Position numbers and translations under genes: made by a program
Notes under the pieces: model-generated
Databases searched by the model: none
What the model was told of the DNA's origin: nothing
Seen by the model: only the letters and a program-made list of their open reading frames with translations
Shown here: piece after piece, positions 27,501-42,500 of the stretch
How the letters are laid out: each line of letters starts with the position of its first letter
How positions within the stretch are numbered: the stretch's first letter is position 1
DNA from: Maylandia zebra
Taxonomy: Eukaryota > Chordata > Actinopteri > Cichliformes > Cichlidae
Direction of reading: 5' to 3'
Assembly (NCBI RefSeq): GCF_041146795.1
Contig: NC_135168.1
Location: 15,738,131-15,802,130 of the forward strand
DNA length: 64,000 nucleotides

Positions 27501-30500
27501 CAGCAGATAGACGGTCGAGAGAGTCAAAATCGAATATATACTGTCGCTGGCTGTGAAGCAGGAGAACCATGGACTAAAAGGAAAAGAGAAAATAGGGAAT
27601 ATTTCCTTAAGTTGGATAATATTTCTGAAATGCAAGACATCCTGAGTGCAAGCAGGGTGTAGTAAGATATATGAAATATAGACTGAGTAGTATTACTGTT
27701 TTTAGTTGTACTGCCTATTGTCTAATTATTGAAAAAGGTAATAAAAATACTACATAGACCTCTGTGACAATCTTTATGTTTACAGTGTAAAATACATAAA
27801 TGAATAAAAATCGACTCCTTAACTAGTTCCATGCTAATGACTCACTGTGCAAATAGAAGTAATATTTATTTTTAACTCATCTTAGCCAGGAAGTCTTATT
27901 TTAGCTAATTTACAGTAGATGCAGTTAGGAGTTTGGCCTGCCTTCCAAGCATTTACCACTTTTTTTCTGTTAAATTGTCAAGCCCAGTCATCCGTTGCTA
28001 CACTGAGGTTTCCTGTGCTCCCTGAGCCTCCTGTGTTACTTGTGTCAGAGTGTTGACATGGCCGCTCCAGGTCACGCAACATAAGGATGCAGCCTGCGAC
28101 TGCTAAGAAAAATCTCTGCATATGTTTGTAGCAGAGCGTCCCTCTGCAATTTTAAAAACACTGCAAAACAACTAAAGAATATTTATGTGGAAAAAAGGGA
28201 GAGAACGATATAGCACCGAGTTGCTCTTTCCTGTTTGACATGCACCACTTGAAAGGTTAGATTTTAAATTCTTGCAGTAAATTTTTCATAATATACATAT
28301 GCAAAATTACACTCTTTAAGATGGAGTTTGCTCATAATGTATTGGTATTGATCAATGAAGCACATTCTTAGAATTTAAACACCACAGCAACCTGAGTGTT
28401 CAGGTTTGCTTTAACCGAACATATTAATAAACCATTAGAACGCAGTGTATGCATTATTTAGATGTTGCCAATTAATATGTGATAAATACACTCTTACAAG
28501 AATTCAACTTGTTTTTGGTAACCCAGCTGTAATTTTAGCAAGTGGAGACGGAGTCAGATGGTGAGGTGTAGAGTTTTAGAAGGTTTCAGCTATTAGAGGT
28601 ATGTAATTGCTGTCTGTTATTTAGCAAGATCACACAAATTCTATTAAGCTGAATTCCTTAAAGGTATTTGCCCAATTGATGAATCCAGTGATTTCTAGAT
28701 AACTTCTTTAACATTGCAAAATTGAGCACTGGCCTTGGAATAGTGTACATATTTTGTTACTGCTACTGTAGAGACTGTGGACAATATTAAACATAAATAT
28801 TGCCTCCCAGCATTTTTTTCACTGGTGGAACCTCGGTAAGACAGACAGCAATTTAAAGAGTATACTGTTTTATTGCATATTGACTGTATCCAGAATGCAG
28901 TATCACTAAGTCATTTCATGTCTTTTTGCTCCCAGAATTTTGATGACTGGGTTGAGTTATAGGATGGTAGTTACAGATGGACATGCCAGATTGTCCTGTG
29001 CAGGGAAACCAACTGGACATTTTTAATTCTAAAGCTTATAAACGACAAAGTCATTGCCTAGTCCCTCTATAATAAGCTCTGGTACTTGGCAAATTGTAGC
29101 TGATTTTTCTTGTAAAATAATGTTATGTTAGGGGCTTGACTCGCCCTGTAGTGATATATGCAGATGACCCTGCTGTACAATGCATCTTACATATTGCTTC
29201 TTCTAGTCATGTTATTTTCTTACCTGCTCTAGGTAGGTGTAGCTCCATATCTTCCCATCAGCAAACACCCTGGAAATCAGGCGGCCTTGGCTATCATACT
29301 CAAGCCTCTCAGTGGTAGGACCTCTCTGCAGGGCACTGATCTGCCCACTGCTTGTGCGACTGACATTAACTGGCAGCAGCTTACTGCTGGGTACCCAGAG
29401 AACTGGATGTCCTGCGGTGTCATAAATAATCTTTAAGAGGAACTTCCTGTGGTCATCATAAATTTTCTCTGTCCTTAGGGTGCGATCATAATCAACGGAA
29501 AGAATGTTCCGTCCGTTCACCTGTGGGGGTGAAAAAAAAATCAAGTTAAAATTGGGTTAGACCAAAAAATTCAAAATAAATAAAACTTCTCCTAAAACTA
29601 GTGATAATATAGTTTTGATGCTTGAAAATAACAAATGAGGACTGATTATACAACATTACAAATTTAAGAACAAATACTTTGATTTGATATCACTGGTCTT
29701 TGTCAGGATGGCTCTTTAAACTGTATTCATAGATTTTTTTTTTTACTACAGTTGTCACAGAGATTAACACCTCCTTCACGAGGCTCATTAAACTGAGAGA
29801 CACTTTGGCGATCGTTCAGGTACACTTAAATCACAACCTCCTAAATTCAGTGGAGACAAAAAATTACCGTGAGCCAAAGTAACCACCCAAGTTAAGTTCA
29901 TGAAGTGCCTTAAATCATAAGACCCGTGTCAGATTCTAGGAAGCAGGAGTAAGAAAAGGAGGAGTCATGTACAGTACTAGAATATTGATAACCCTCTACA
30001 TCAGGGTAAATGTTGTGACTGATAAATCTCTATTGAAGGAAAAGAGTGCAGAAATATTTTCCAAGGTTATAATAAGGACAGAGACAGCCACCAATATGAA
30101 TTTGGACAGTTTGATCTGGATTTTGCATAAGTAAGTTGGTTGGATTATCTAAATGTGCTACAAGGGGAAAAAAAGTTAAAGAAAAACCTTAACATACCCT
30201 CAGCTTGCGTCCAAACACGATAACTTTCCCTCTGGCTTGTTCTTTGCGGAAGCGCCACTCTACCAAGTTTTGCCCACTCTCCCCTGGCAAGCTCATGTTG
30301 CGTCTGGCTACAGTCGGGTTGGCAGCGCCTGCCAGGATGTGGGGCTCTGTCTGGTAGTGGGTGTCCATCCCGTTGGCATAGGTAATCCTGAGCGAATTGT
30401 CATACCCCACTTGGTAGCTACTTCTACACTGGTCTGTTGATAGTAGACAAAAAGTGAAACTTTTGAGGCAGTTACACACTGGAACTGATGCTAACAGTCT

Positions 30501-33500
30501 TCTGGGTTGATCAATGGTTGTCTGTGAAGATGCTACAAGTTCTTAGCATTTCAAATTAGTACATTTTAAAATGAAGAACGATCATGGATGACGTGCTAAA
30601 ATAACTGGGCCATCTGGCTCAGGCGGAGCGCAGAAACCACTTAGTTACAAGGTTGATACATCTCCCTGACACCCAAACCCACACACTGAGAGAGTAATCA
30701 TTTACACTGTCGTCTGTCAGGCTTTCGTAATGATACACGACTTCAGCTTACTCAACATGGCCCCGCCGACCCCTGGAACAATGACAAATAACAACTTACA
30801 AAATAGCCAACTGAGCTGGGATGATGCGATTCGAGGCCTTACCCTGAGCCAAAGTGTAGAAGGCACGGACAATTGAGGTATTTGTTGTGATGCTGATTTC
30901 CTCCTCTGTCATGGAGCTTTCAATATCCACCGTCAAAGCGCTGTATAGGTCCGTGTACAAGTTATTCACCATTCCAGTGGGAAACGTCACATTCATTAGG
31001 CGTCCTTCACTGTCATAGCTGGTTGACAAAAAGAACATCGAATGACAAAGCATTGATATGTATGAGGGCTCTCATAGTGCCACAGTGCATTCAATTATCA
31101 GCTCTTTTATACTCGTTGAGTAAAACCATCGACTTTCTTGTAATTAAAATGTCACATGTTCAATTTCCTGAGCATAAGTGGAGGCATGTCTGTATAAACC
31201 CTAGGCAAAATCCAAATATTTAATATGGGAGAGTGACACATCTCATCAGCTATCACGTTCATATAAAAAAAATTACAGAGACTTGTAATGAATTCAATTA
31301 TTTGGATGATTGATGTGCCATTATAATCTTAACTGAATTCTGCTTTTTTAGTTGTAGTGAGGATATCATTCATGGCATAATGTGACATGACAGCAAATTA
31401 GACAAGGGAGAAAGAAAATCAATCTCTGGTAGCCCATTCTACCAAAACAAAGCCCGGTCATTATGGAATAATAAATAATGAAATACAGTGCAGGTCATTT
31501 TGCTTTTAAAGTGTGCCTGTTAACCCAACACACTAATGTCACCATCACTACTGTCACCTACAACATCATTAAACACGGTTCAGTAAAAGAATAAAACACT
31601 TAATTTGCAATGAGATACTGAAGTCAAACTAGGCTATTTTGCTATCTGAGGCAAATTTTATAATTAGATTTCAATTAAATGTGCACCCTAAAGCAGTTCG
31701 CAGGTAACTGTGGTTCCCAATTATAGTGTAAAGTTGTACTAAGCTGTGAGACGAGAGAGACCATGCACAGCATTACACACATTCAAGAACATATGTGGCA
31801 AACATACTTGTCTTTTACCTCATGATGTACTGCACAACTGTGTGTAATCATAATTATGGGCTGTTTCCATATTCTGAAAGCTTAATTAAAAGCAACCCAA
31901 CTCAATATAGCAATCACAGAAAGGTTTCCACAAAATGTTCTTGCCAATTGCTATCATACGTACTCGTAGAATGTTGTCCAGCCAATCTCTGATGTCTTTG
32001 TAGCCAGCAGCCCATTATTGCCATGGTACGTAAGAAGTACCAGCTCCTGACCCTGTGCTGTGAGTGTCTTCAATCCACCGTTGGTGCTCATGGTCATCCA
32101 GATCACCTGGTTATCAGGTGCGACGATACGCACCGGCATGCGATTGGGATCCCTACGAATTCTCAGAGTGTTGCCACTGCTGTCAGTAACAGCTGTGATG
32201 TCATTCTCTGTGCTGTAGCTGAAAGTATATTTCAAGTCACCAGTCAGCAAGCTTGCAGTGTGTTGGTGGGTACCATTGCTGTCAAACACATACAGCTCCT
32301 GGGCATCAGGGGAAGCCACTTCGTATGTATTGGCACTGGAAGTTGGCCCGTTTCTAGAGATGGCCCGGATGCGGATGTTGCCCAGGTCTGCCACGTAGAG
32401 TGTTCCATCTGGAGCTGCCACTAAAGAAGATGGAGCATTGAGCCTTGCATCTTTGGCATAACCATCCCCTGTCTGGTAACAGTCGCAGTTGGCATCATTT
32501 TTGCAATCGCAGTCGGAGGGAGCCCCGGCCAAATGCGTTATCTCACCATCCACAGAAACCTTCCGGATCCTGCTCATCTTTCGCTCATCTGTCTCTGCTA
32601 CGTAGATGGTACCATGGTAAGATATGGCAATGGAAACAGCGGATTCTAGAGGGGTTAATTGTGCCCTCTGACCACCAGCCACTCCCCGCTCCAGTCCAGC
32701 CAATGGGCAGTGGTTAGGTCGGCCAGCTGCAATGCTGACTTGACCATTTTCTGAAATGCGCAGCACTATATTGTTGTCCAGAACATACAGCGAGTTGTCC
32801 ATTGGGCTAACTGCTAGGTCTGTGGGCCACTCCAAAATCACCTGAAATACAGGTATCAGTAGATTAGCCCATTTAATGACAATGTTACCCGTCAGTACAT
32901 CAGTATACATTTTCAGACAATTTCTCTCCATTGACATTTATAGTGTTACTTCCTTGCTCTTACCATAGTAATTATATTTCTTTTGTATATAAGAATGCAC
33001 TTTATGATGTATGTTTTTCACAGTATGTGTCAGGAGCAGATTGAAGCCACAAAGAATTCTTGGTATGCCAACACACACACACTAAATAAAAAAGTTCTCG
33101 AGTCTGTTCTAATTAGGAGCAGAAGTTGTACCAAGAATGAAGACTTAGATAAAAAGGAGTTGAAGCCCCGACCTCTTTCTGACCTTCAAACAGTTAGCTT
33201 TGAACAGCGGATTGTCAGTCTCAGAAAGTTGCACAGACACAGCAGTGCATAAATCGATGGTGAAAAGATGTAGGGGAAGGGCATTTCTGAAAATATTTGA
33301 CCATCTGTCAAGCAAATCTGATGAGCCTCTTAAACTGAGTTACATGTGGACATTAAGTACTGTTCTGTAAAACGAATTTTAAGTTTACATGGTTGGTATT
33401 GTCCAAAAAGAATGATGTCCTAGCAGAAAATACATTTGTGCAATTCTGTAGTTATGTGACACCCCTTTGCATTCAGCACACAGTGACATCACCTCGTTTT

Positions 33501-36500
33501 CCCATAAAGGGTTTTAGATCTACACAGCTGAAATATACTTTTTTAATCAGCTTTTTGGTGATGATTTTAAGATATATCGCTGATGCAGGAAGGATTAGCT
33601 CTCATTCTATTATTTTTTTCCCCCCAAACTTGGAACAAACCATATGATATTAATGGGCCAGGAGAATGAATACCTAAGGGATATAACATTAGCTCTGAGC
33701 TCTTCAACCTGGGACTGGGTAATGAATTTAATATAGCAGATTAAATATAAATAAAATTAAAAAATAATTCATACATTTAAAGTGACATCATTATTAACCA
33801 TGTCTTGCAATAATAATAGGTATATATAATGATCCAAAAACTACTGTAAAACCACAGCCAGCCATTACAGTCTCCTTGTCAGAAATGTGTCATTGAATAA
33901 AAAGCTTATTTATAACAGCACAAATGACTGGTCTGGCCTTCAAATACATAACTGTGTCATTAAAACTGTCAAAACACTCCTGAATTGTGCTTTTCCACAG
34001 GGTGATTAATAATAAAACATGATGCCTTTGAGGCTGCCTGAAGTAAAACTGCACTGAGCCACTTCTCTAGCTTGGATGCCTGAAGATCACACAGTCTCGC
34101 CAAAACCATGTTTTTACTGGCTTACACCAAATGACTTGGTTAATTAGCAAAAAGTGACAAGCTTAATCCTTTGTCCCCATGTTCTTTTATGTTCACCCAC
34201 TTCATGTTCACCACCCACGCGTGTACACAAACACTGATTGCTTTCTCTTCTGTTTATGTTAAAAATGTTCTTAAGTTGCCTTAAACGCCATTTTATTTTC
34301 TCCCAAACTCAAATGTGTTTCTCTTATTATCTAACCTCTTAATAGGACACCACTTGCGATATCTGTTCTTGGAGTTATTTTGGTTGTGAATGTAGATAAT
34401 TTCCATTGCCATGTTTGGTTTGTAGCCTTGTACTCTGCCTTTTTGTAAGCCGGTCTAGATTAAAACATTAGGAATCTAATCAAAATGTAAATCTGGTTAG
34501 TTAAAAGGAACAAGAAGAAAACACTTTGGGCTGGCTTGCAAGAAACCACTAACAGTAGACAGGTCAAATTCAAAGGACTCTATTATGGACAGTGTCATGG
34601 ACCCACAAAGTTGTTTCCTGAACCATTAGCTTTGCCAATCTGCTGCTTACTGGTTCTCTAAAAACTCTTCTATTCACATCTCGGGCTGCTTATGTAGTTC
34701 GCTTCAGAATTCACTTTCTGCAGAAGCAGGGTATAGAAGAGGATGTGAATGCCTGTATTTTCATATGATAAAAGGCTTTTTTGGGTTTTTTATTTTTCTT
34801 CATAAATAAAGGAGCCAGATGAGAAAAGATATTAATGTTTAAGCAAGGGAATCTGCACAAGAGGTGTCATGGTATTGTAATTCTTTAACCTATTGCGTAG
34901 GGACAGGGTGCTGGTTTTATGTCACCCCGGGTAGGCAGTAAATTTTGTCGGACAAAGCCGGCCCTCCTCAGGTACTGCCAAAGAAAAGGTTTTATGTGCA
35001 GCGAGCCTGCTACCGAGTGCTGCTTCATTATCATGTGCGGTGTAAGTGTCCTCAATGCTGAGAATTTCTAGTGGAACACTAAACACTAATTCAGCTCCAG
35101 CCACATCAAAACAAGCCCCCCAAACTGAGTAATTATTCTTCCCTCCATATCTTCTGCCGTGACCTGAAAACTCATCTCTTCAATAAACACTTCATGTTTC
35201 CACTTCCTGCAAAATCCCATCCTCCTCCTAGCACACATTTTCCTCCTGTGCTTTCAGAGAAAATGCTCTGCTCGTGTTGGATTGAGTGCAAAGAGCGCAA
35301 GAGAGAGCCAGAAAACAGGAGCATTTTCTTCTTCTCTTTCTTTCTTCAGCAAGCACCTCATAATGTTGGTGTTCTAGGAATGTAAATTTATTCCACTGAT
35401 CTTACTGTTTTGATTTGACTGCTTTTTTTTTTCTTTTTTTTTTCTTTACGGCTGTATAAACGGGAACTGTACATATATTTAAAGTCTCCTCTTTATCCAA
35501 GTCTCCTGACCAAGATGCTGTAATTGAAATATTACAGAACCACATCACAGAGCAGGTGACACAAAATAACTCAAAACTGCAGAATAAAACAAAAACAGAA
35601 TTATTAAACCATGAAGAAAGTTCCCAGTAAGAATAATTTTAAAGATTACATCTGTGAAAAACAGACACAGCCTAAGTGGCAATCTAAAACCACCAGCACA
35701 AATAAGACTGATTTAATGCCATCAAATAATAAATGAATTATGCTAAAACATCCAGATTCTAATATACTACCAAATATTAGCAGCCAGAAGAGTGCATACA
35801 CTTTCCACAGCAATGATTTCCATTCCCTGAAAGAGAGCAGTTTTTGCAATTTCAAATTTAATTGCAAAAGGTTCCAGGAAGAGCGAGCTGCATGTAAAAA
35901 AGCTATTTTACCTAAGAGTTTGGAGGATTCTTGATAATAATATAGATGCTGAGGTTAAAAAAAAAAGAAAAAAAAAAAAGAAGAAGGACAGTGCCAAGGC
36001 TAATGCCCTATTTCACATTTTATTCCACAAAAATTGAATGTGTCCTTTTCTTATTCTCCACCTCTACAACACGTTTTCATGAAATACGGCTTCATAATTT
36101 TTGCTTAGTCCTGCTTACTGACACACACAAAGAATTGCCCTTGGCAAAGGAAACATGGCTTTGTACGGAGCGCTCTCTTGAAAACCAGTAGTCATAGTGC
36201 ATGTACAGTATGCAGTTATACAGCATATCATACAGAGCAGTCAAACAACACATGTCAGTAACCATACTGAAGGGGTACAATGATGGGTGCACCATACTGG
36301 TCATACTAAGAACCGGCTGGCACTTCTGTGTTTAAGTCACCTGATTGATGTCCATGCTATTGTCACAGGTCAGCGGGCGAGCCGATGTCAGGTCATTCGA
36401 ACCGAGGAAAGTGGAGATGATGCCGTTTTGGTCCACTTTTCTGATTGTGGTGCCATCAACAAAATAAATCAGCCCATTCTTGTCCACTGCAATGCCTGTT

Positions 36501-39500
36501 GAAAACAGGTGAGAGGGAGAGAATGGAGAAGAGAAGTGCAAAGGAAAAAGCTTGTGATAACAGGAAAAAAAAAAAAACATGTTAGATACGCTGCATCTAT
36601 GCCTGCATGACTCAGTGGACAGAACACGATGGATACATGTGTCAAGCTTGCCTTCCCATTATTCAGGTCACTGCAAAAAGCAAAGCCATCAATAATTCAC
36701 AGTCTGCTTTTCTGCTATTAAATAATTTCACAGGCAGAAGTGGGAAAGGCTGTATTCATACGGTATATATGCACTTTGCCTTGTCTCGTAACCCTCCTGT
36801 CCAAAAGAGACCTCGGGAGGTAGGGATGTCAATGAGTGGTGCTTTGTGGAGATTTTTTTTTTACGTCGGCAATCATCAACAATCTGCACACCATTTGAGA
36901 AATAAATAAGCAGGGGAATGAAAATGACAGCTTTAGACAGTTTTGGATGAAAGAGGTGAAAGACAGGCAGTTGCCTCGGTGACAACTGTGGACTAAATTG
37001 TCTCGGTGATTGAGAGTCAGCTCAGAGTCGTAAGCTGGAGCCAAGCCAGTGTGGAGTTGCAATAACCATTTGTCCCAAACTGGGAAAATACATTAACAGA
37101 CTATGCAAGCCTCCACATCACTTTCCATGCCACTGTGCTGTTTAATATGAGACCTCGGCCATACCTCACATTCAGAGATTTAAATGTTCTGCGCTTTTCT
37201 ATTTACAATTTAAATTTAATTTCTGAGATTTCAGGATGTTGTAATTAGCATGATCTATAGTTTTCTGAAGGACTTCTACCAGTCTGAACATACTATAACT
37301 TCACTTCTACCTCCAGAGTATTATTTCTTTTTCAATGAAGTCTTTAAAAGCTTCTATGGAAGGTGAGTGATTTGGTTTGACCTGTGGCTAGGTCTGCACA
37401 AGATTGCTTTCTGCTAAAACATTGATGAGCCGAGGGAGCCCACGGTGAATCCTAGGGAGCTGGCTATTTGACAGTCTGAGATTCTCAGACAGATGAAAAG
37501 TGTCACATTTGAGCAGAGTTCAGCACATGTCTGAGAGGAGAAAAAAAGGAGCCATCTGCTGTTTCTTCTATGGTCCCGGCTTCCACCCACTCCATCATTA
37601 GAGTCGCTCCCTCAGATTGCCTCCGCTCAAGCCTTTATCACCCAGCTGAAGCTGAGCTATTGCAGTTGGCATTCAGAGCGGGCAACAACTAGTGCGCACA
37701 ACAATTCATCCTTGCCTTTTCTTCCAGAAAATGACCATGTGATATTTGAATGTGGACAACAGGTTGTGTAGAGTGGGTTTCTGACAGCAGGAGCTTTTTG
37801 TGGGAGAAAAAAAAGCCTCTTTAAGAAACAAAGTAATAATTCTAAGGATTTTAAAAGCAATATACAAATATTCAAAACCAGTTCTGCAACAACTTTTTTG
37901 ATTGGGAGCAGCAGTGCAGAGCCTTAATTAACAAAGCATCTCTGTTTTTCTTAGTTGTATGGAAGTAATCTGAATTGATAACACATGAATCGCAACCAAA
38001 TTTCATTCATTAAAATCAGTGAGCCGGTTCTTGGCACAGAGCTCAAAGCCCAATGCCACTCCTGAATGAGAAACTCATCAATGTGTTCAGCCCCTTCATT
38101 TGAATACAGTATCTTCATTAGTTTTAAATTATACCTTTGGGTCCAATGAGAGAGGCCTCTGGAGCTTTGCCGCCATCGCCACAGTGGTCCTCATCAAATG
38201 CCAGACAGTGTTCGCCGGTTCCCGCTACCACCTCTGCGTTTGACGGCAGATCCTTGCTTCCAGCCAAAGTTCTGGGTCGGTAGATCCTCCGGGAGTTTGT
38301 GTCTGACACATACAGCTGGCCGCTCACTGGATCAGTCACCAGGTAGTACCGGTGTGCTGGGTTGTTACTGCATTCAAGATGATAACTCAGTTATATACTG
38401 TAATTGGAGAAAGGTTTTTTCTTTAAAAGCCTTTTTCTAACAGTCCAGCCAGATTGTACTTTAATGGCAACAATTTGCTCCTAAAACGTGATCGATGCCT
38501 TAATATCTGAAATACCTCAATCTACCTCTAAACTTCAGCTAACCCTGATGAAATTTAGCCAGATTTTTCTCTCTGAAAATCCCTCCCCATTAAGAGTTAA
38601 GAGTAATATGAAGAGCACAGTGAATTTCTCAAGTCGTTTCATCTGTATGCATAGGTGTATATGCAGTATAGGTAGAAAGTACTTTCAGAACATCCAAGAG
38701 GCAGTACATTAAAGTATATATCTTAAGTGTAGTGGCATTAATTAGTACCAGTGATACAGAGTGTTCATTTCCTAATTAAGTGTAACTTTGTTCGGTCCAG
38801 TTGTTGCATAAATTACAAACCTTAAGACCCAGATAGCAAAAATTGTCATGTGCATGTAAAGTAAATGGTAGCAAGAAACAATGTTTATTCTGAATTTTGC
38901 AAGAAACTGTGAGAAATTTCCATAACAGTGAAAGAAGAGCAGAGCCTTTGAGGATGAAAGAGTGGAAACAGAGAGAAGGTTGAATAGATGGGAGTCAAAC
39001 AAAATTCAACAGGATACCACTGCAGTGGGGTTTCGGTGTACAAAGCACAAATTGACAACTTGTGCAGCAGATCATTTCATTTCCTATCACTCCCCTGTGG
39101 GAAGAAGCCTTTGGAAATACAGAAATGACTGGCTTATGTTAACAACATGCAACTACTAATGAATTCTTGTTTCTATTTGCATTCAATTGTCACATAATGG
39201 GACAAAGAATCAAACGAATTTACAACACACTATCAACTGGTATTTATACTTTTAAAAAGAAGCTATCAAAACTGTGATTTACTGTCACATTTTTAAAAAA
39301 CTCGACATATTTAAGAACTACAGTTAAGGCAGGATGGATACATACAACAGAGGCAGTTAACATGAAAAAGCGAGTGCTTTACAGCGCAGTCGTAAACATG
39401 GCTTCTCTGCTTGTACTCCAGCTTAATGGTACCTTTCTCAATGCTGACCGGCAATGGAAGTGGATAATGTGACGGCAAAATAAATGTGGCAATGAAACAT

Positions 39501-42500
39501 CTTTGTAAAATGATGAAGATGGAGTCGTAAAATTTGACAGCTATTATGAGTCAAAGTAAATGCCCTAAATAGGTGGCTGCTATCAAAGTTCCATAAAGAA
39601 TTCAACAAGTTAAACATTAGTAACCCTTTCTTTTACAGTCAATCTTCAGGGGGTGGGCGTAATAACGGAGACACCAGTATGGTGTTATACAGTCCAATCA
39701 AACGGTCATATAATAAATATTACCTGTGTGAAGCTTATTTGGTCATTTCCTTTAAAAATGTAAGTTGTGAAGGATTTGCCATGTGTTTGTGATAAAATTG
39801 TATCATTTGTGCCAAGGCCATCAATGATAAAAAAGCTGCTGCTTGACTATAGGATTAACCAGTGACTGTGTCTGTTCTCAAATTATTCATCTTCCCCTGT
39901 AGCTCAAAAGTTTCACCGTACCTGTCCCAGGTGCAAGCGCAGGTGGTAGTCATCCTCTGATGAAACTATCACAAACTCTTGGTAGCTGGCATTGTTCTGC
40001 AGGCAATCTGATTTGTCTGACTGATCCAGTATTCAGCAGCTCTTGTGGTGTCAAGACTTTCACGTCACTCTGCCTCTATGCTCCCTTCACTGCCTTTTTG
40101 TTTTACCTTATTTATAACCGACTCTTGTCTCTCTCTTCTTTTTTTTAGGTTTATCTGTAAATGCCATTCCACATATCCCTCCTTCTCTCTGCCAAGTGTT
40201 TGAAATGAGAAATACAGCGAATCTGAATTCAAGAAGTAAAACAGAATTAAAGCCCACCAGGTGAGTTAAGCAAATTAATCTTAAATTCATATAAAAAGTC
40301 ACACACGCATTTTCCATAATCCTGCTCTTACACCAGTGGAATGTATGAAATGTGTTCCGTAGCTTCACTTGATAGAGTGCTGTTGTCTTAATCAGGAATA
40401 CAAAGCAGTTGTGTAAGTCCCTCTACAAGAGAACATCTGTCAGATGGAAATGTAATCATAAGCTTCACAATGATACTGTTTATTGCAGCGCTCCGAGTTG
40501 GACTGCGTCACACGTAGTGATTACTTGCATGAAAGTTGAATGTTTTACACTATGTCAATAATCACTAATTCTGACAGTCGGTGCACTCTTTATCTTGCTG
40601 AGATGTAATCAAGCTATAATTGTTCTGTTACAATTATACATGATAATCACTGCTGCTAAAGACGACTGTAAAGGGGAAGGTTATTCATATATTTACAAGG
40701 ATGATGACATGCAGAAAGAAAACAACAAAACATGCACTAAGACAATACACCTACCTGTGTCTAAAGTCTTTATTTCTATGATAGGATGCAAAGGAAGCAG
40801 AAAAAGAGGAAAAAGACAATGAAACTGGTATATCTTGAAGGGATAGTTTGATTTTCAAGTTTTTACTCAATTATTCTTTCTTTTTTTGTTACTTAATCAT
40901 AGGAATGAATCAGGCTTGACTATTTTATTGCTAATTAAAAGCAAGATTTGCACTAAAACAAGCTTAAAAATAGCATTTTTCTTCACACAGTCTATTAAAG
41001 GAAGAAAGACAAACAAACAGGAGTGCAAAGTAGTCTCATTGAAGTCAACAAAGCCACTAGAGAAAGTCAGTGACAGTTTGGCAGAAAGTAGACGCAGAGA
41101 GGAAAGCGTGCACTCTTGCGATCATCCTCCATTACCACTGGATTTCTCAATTTTAACCTCACATATTGAAATATTGATTCTGTCCCTTTGCTGAACACTG
41201 AAGGCAGAATCTCAACACAGATGTTGCACTTTACTTAAAAAGGTTGAGGGAATAACTTTTGTACTGTTACCAAGGAAACTTGCATGACACGTAGCGGAAA
41301 CTCAACCCACTTTGGTTTTTGAATGTTTGAGAGAGAACAGCAAATTCTAAATAAGCGAACTCAGCCGCTTCTGTTTCTCCAAGCTATGAATGATACCACA
41401 CATTAGGCAAAGAAACATGGACTTTCACCTGCTGCACTGGTTTATGCGGTTTATGTATTGCAACTGCCATCTATTGTGAACAGAGACATTGCTTTTCCTT
41501 ATGTCAGACTAAATTTAATAAGGCTAACACAAGTCTTCAGTGTAGTGTTTTATGCTCCTCTTCCCGTAAACAGAGTAAAATAGTTGCTTAGAGTCATAAA
41601 CCATTTCTTAAAGTATTATTTATCTAGTGACGGGCTGCTGAGCATGCATGCTTGTTTACTGCATTATACGTTTTTCCCATCTATATTATTTTATACTTTC
41701 CAACACAACAGCTATGCTGTCTTAAACTATACCTGTGCAGGTATATTGACTCATTTCTGGTGGCTTTTTTTCTTTTTTCGCCCAAACCACTTGCTCATTT
41801 TAGATTTTAAAGAATCATTCACCCTTGTAACCCTAATATTAACTCCCAAATCAGTGCATGAACACCACCTGCCAACAGTGTGGTGACCTTGGTCCTCTTA
41901 AGGCAGTTTTCATATGTTTGTCATGTATGTGTCTCATGGAGGGTGACGGTCCAATGTACATTTAATCAACATCTGCTACTCTGAAATAGGCCAACTGGCC
42001 GAATCAGAGTCATTGCTGTGAAAAGCCAACTTGGCATGAGGGCGTAAATCATCCCAATTACACGCTGAAGACAGGATGTCTTTCCTAATTATGGAGATGG
42101 ATTGGTAAAAGATTTCAAATTTCTACGGCCAGGGGAGAGATTTGTGTGACTGAAAATCTGTCCACCATGCCCTTTCAGTCTCCCTCTCCACGCCGAACAA
42201 ATGTGGGATTCATATTCTCGTTCACACTTTTGGGGTCGGGTACAGTATGTGGCTTCTTCTTATAAAAATGTGGACAATGCATATGCAGTTTTTTATTTAT
42301 CCGTTTGTGTAAATGAAGATTCAAGTTTAGTTAAATTCAAGGGTTAACAGTTAAATCTTGAAATTAATATGTTGTTGCATAATACATGACATACTTTGTA
42401 AACTGTCTAGCGCATTACAAAACCCATACAAATGAGCCTCACCTCAGCTCCATGATACTTGTGACATTGCCAGATGGGTAGATACGGCGGATGTAGTTGA

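Noticed and set aside
32023..32424. Plus-strand 133-codon frame opposite tenm3
   Set aside because: A shadow of the conserved 878-nt tenm3 exon on the other strand, with no independent support.
35120..35390. Short LINE-like stretch ([11 protein letters not shown]) in a tenm3 intron
   Set aside because: Only about a dozen residues resemble a retrotransposon C-terminus; could be chance.
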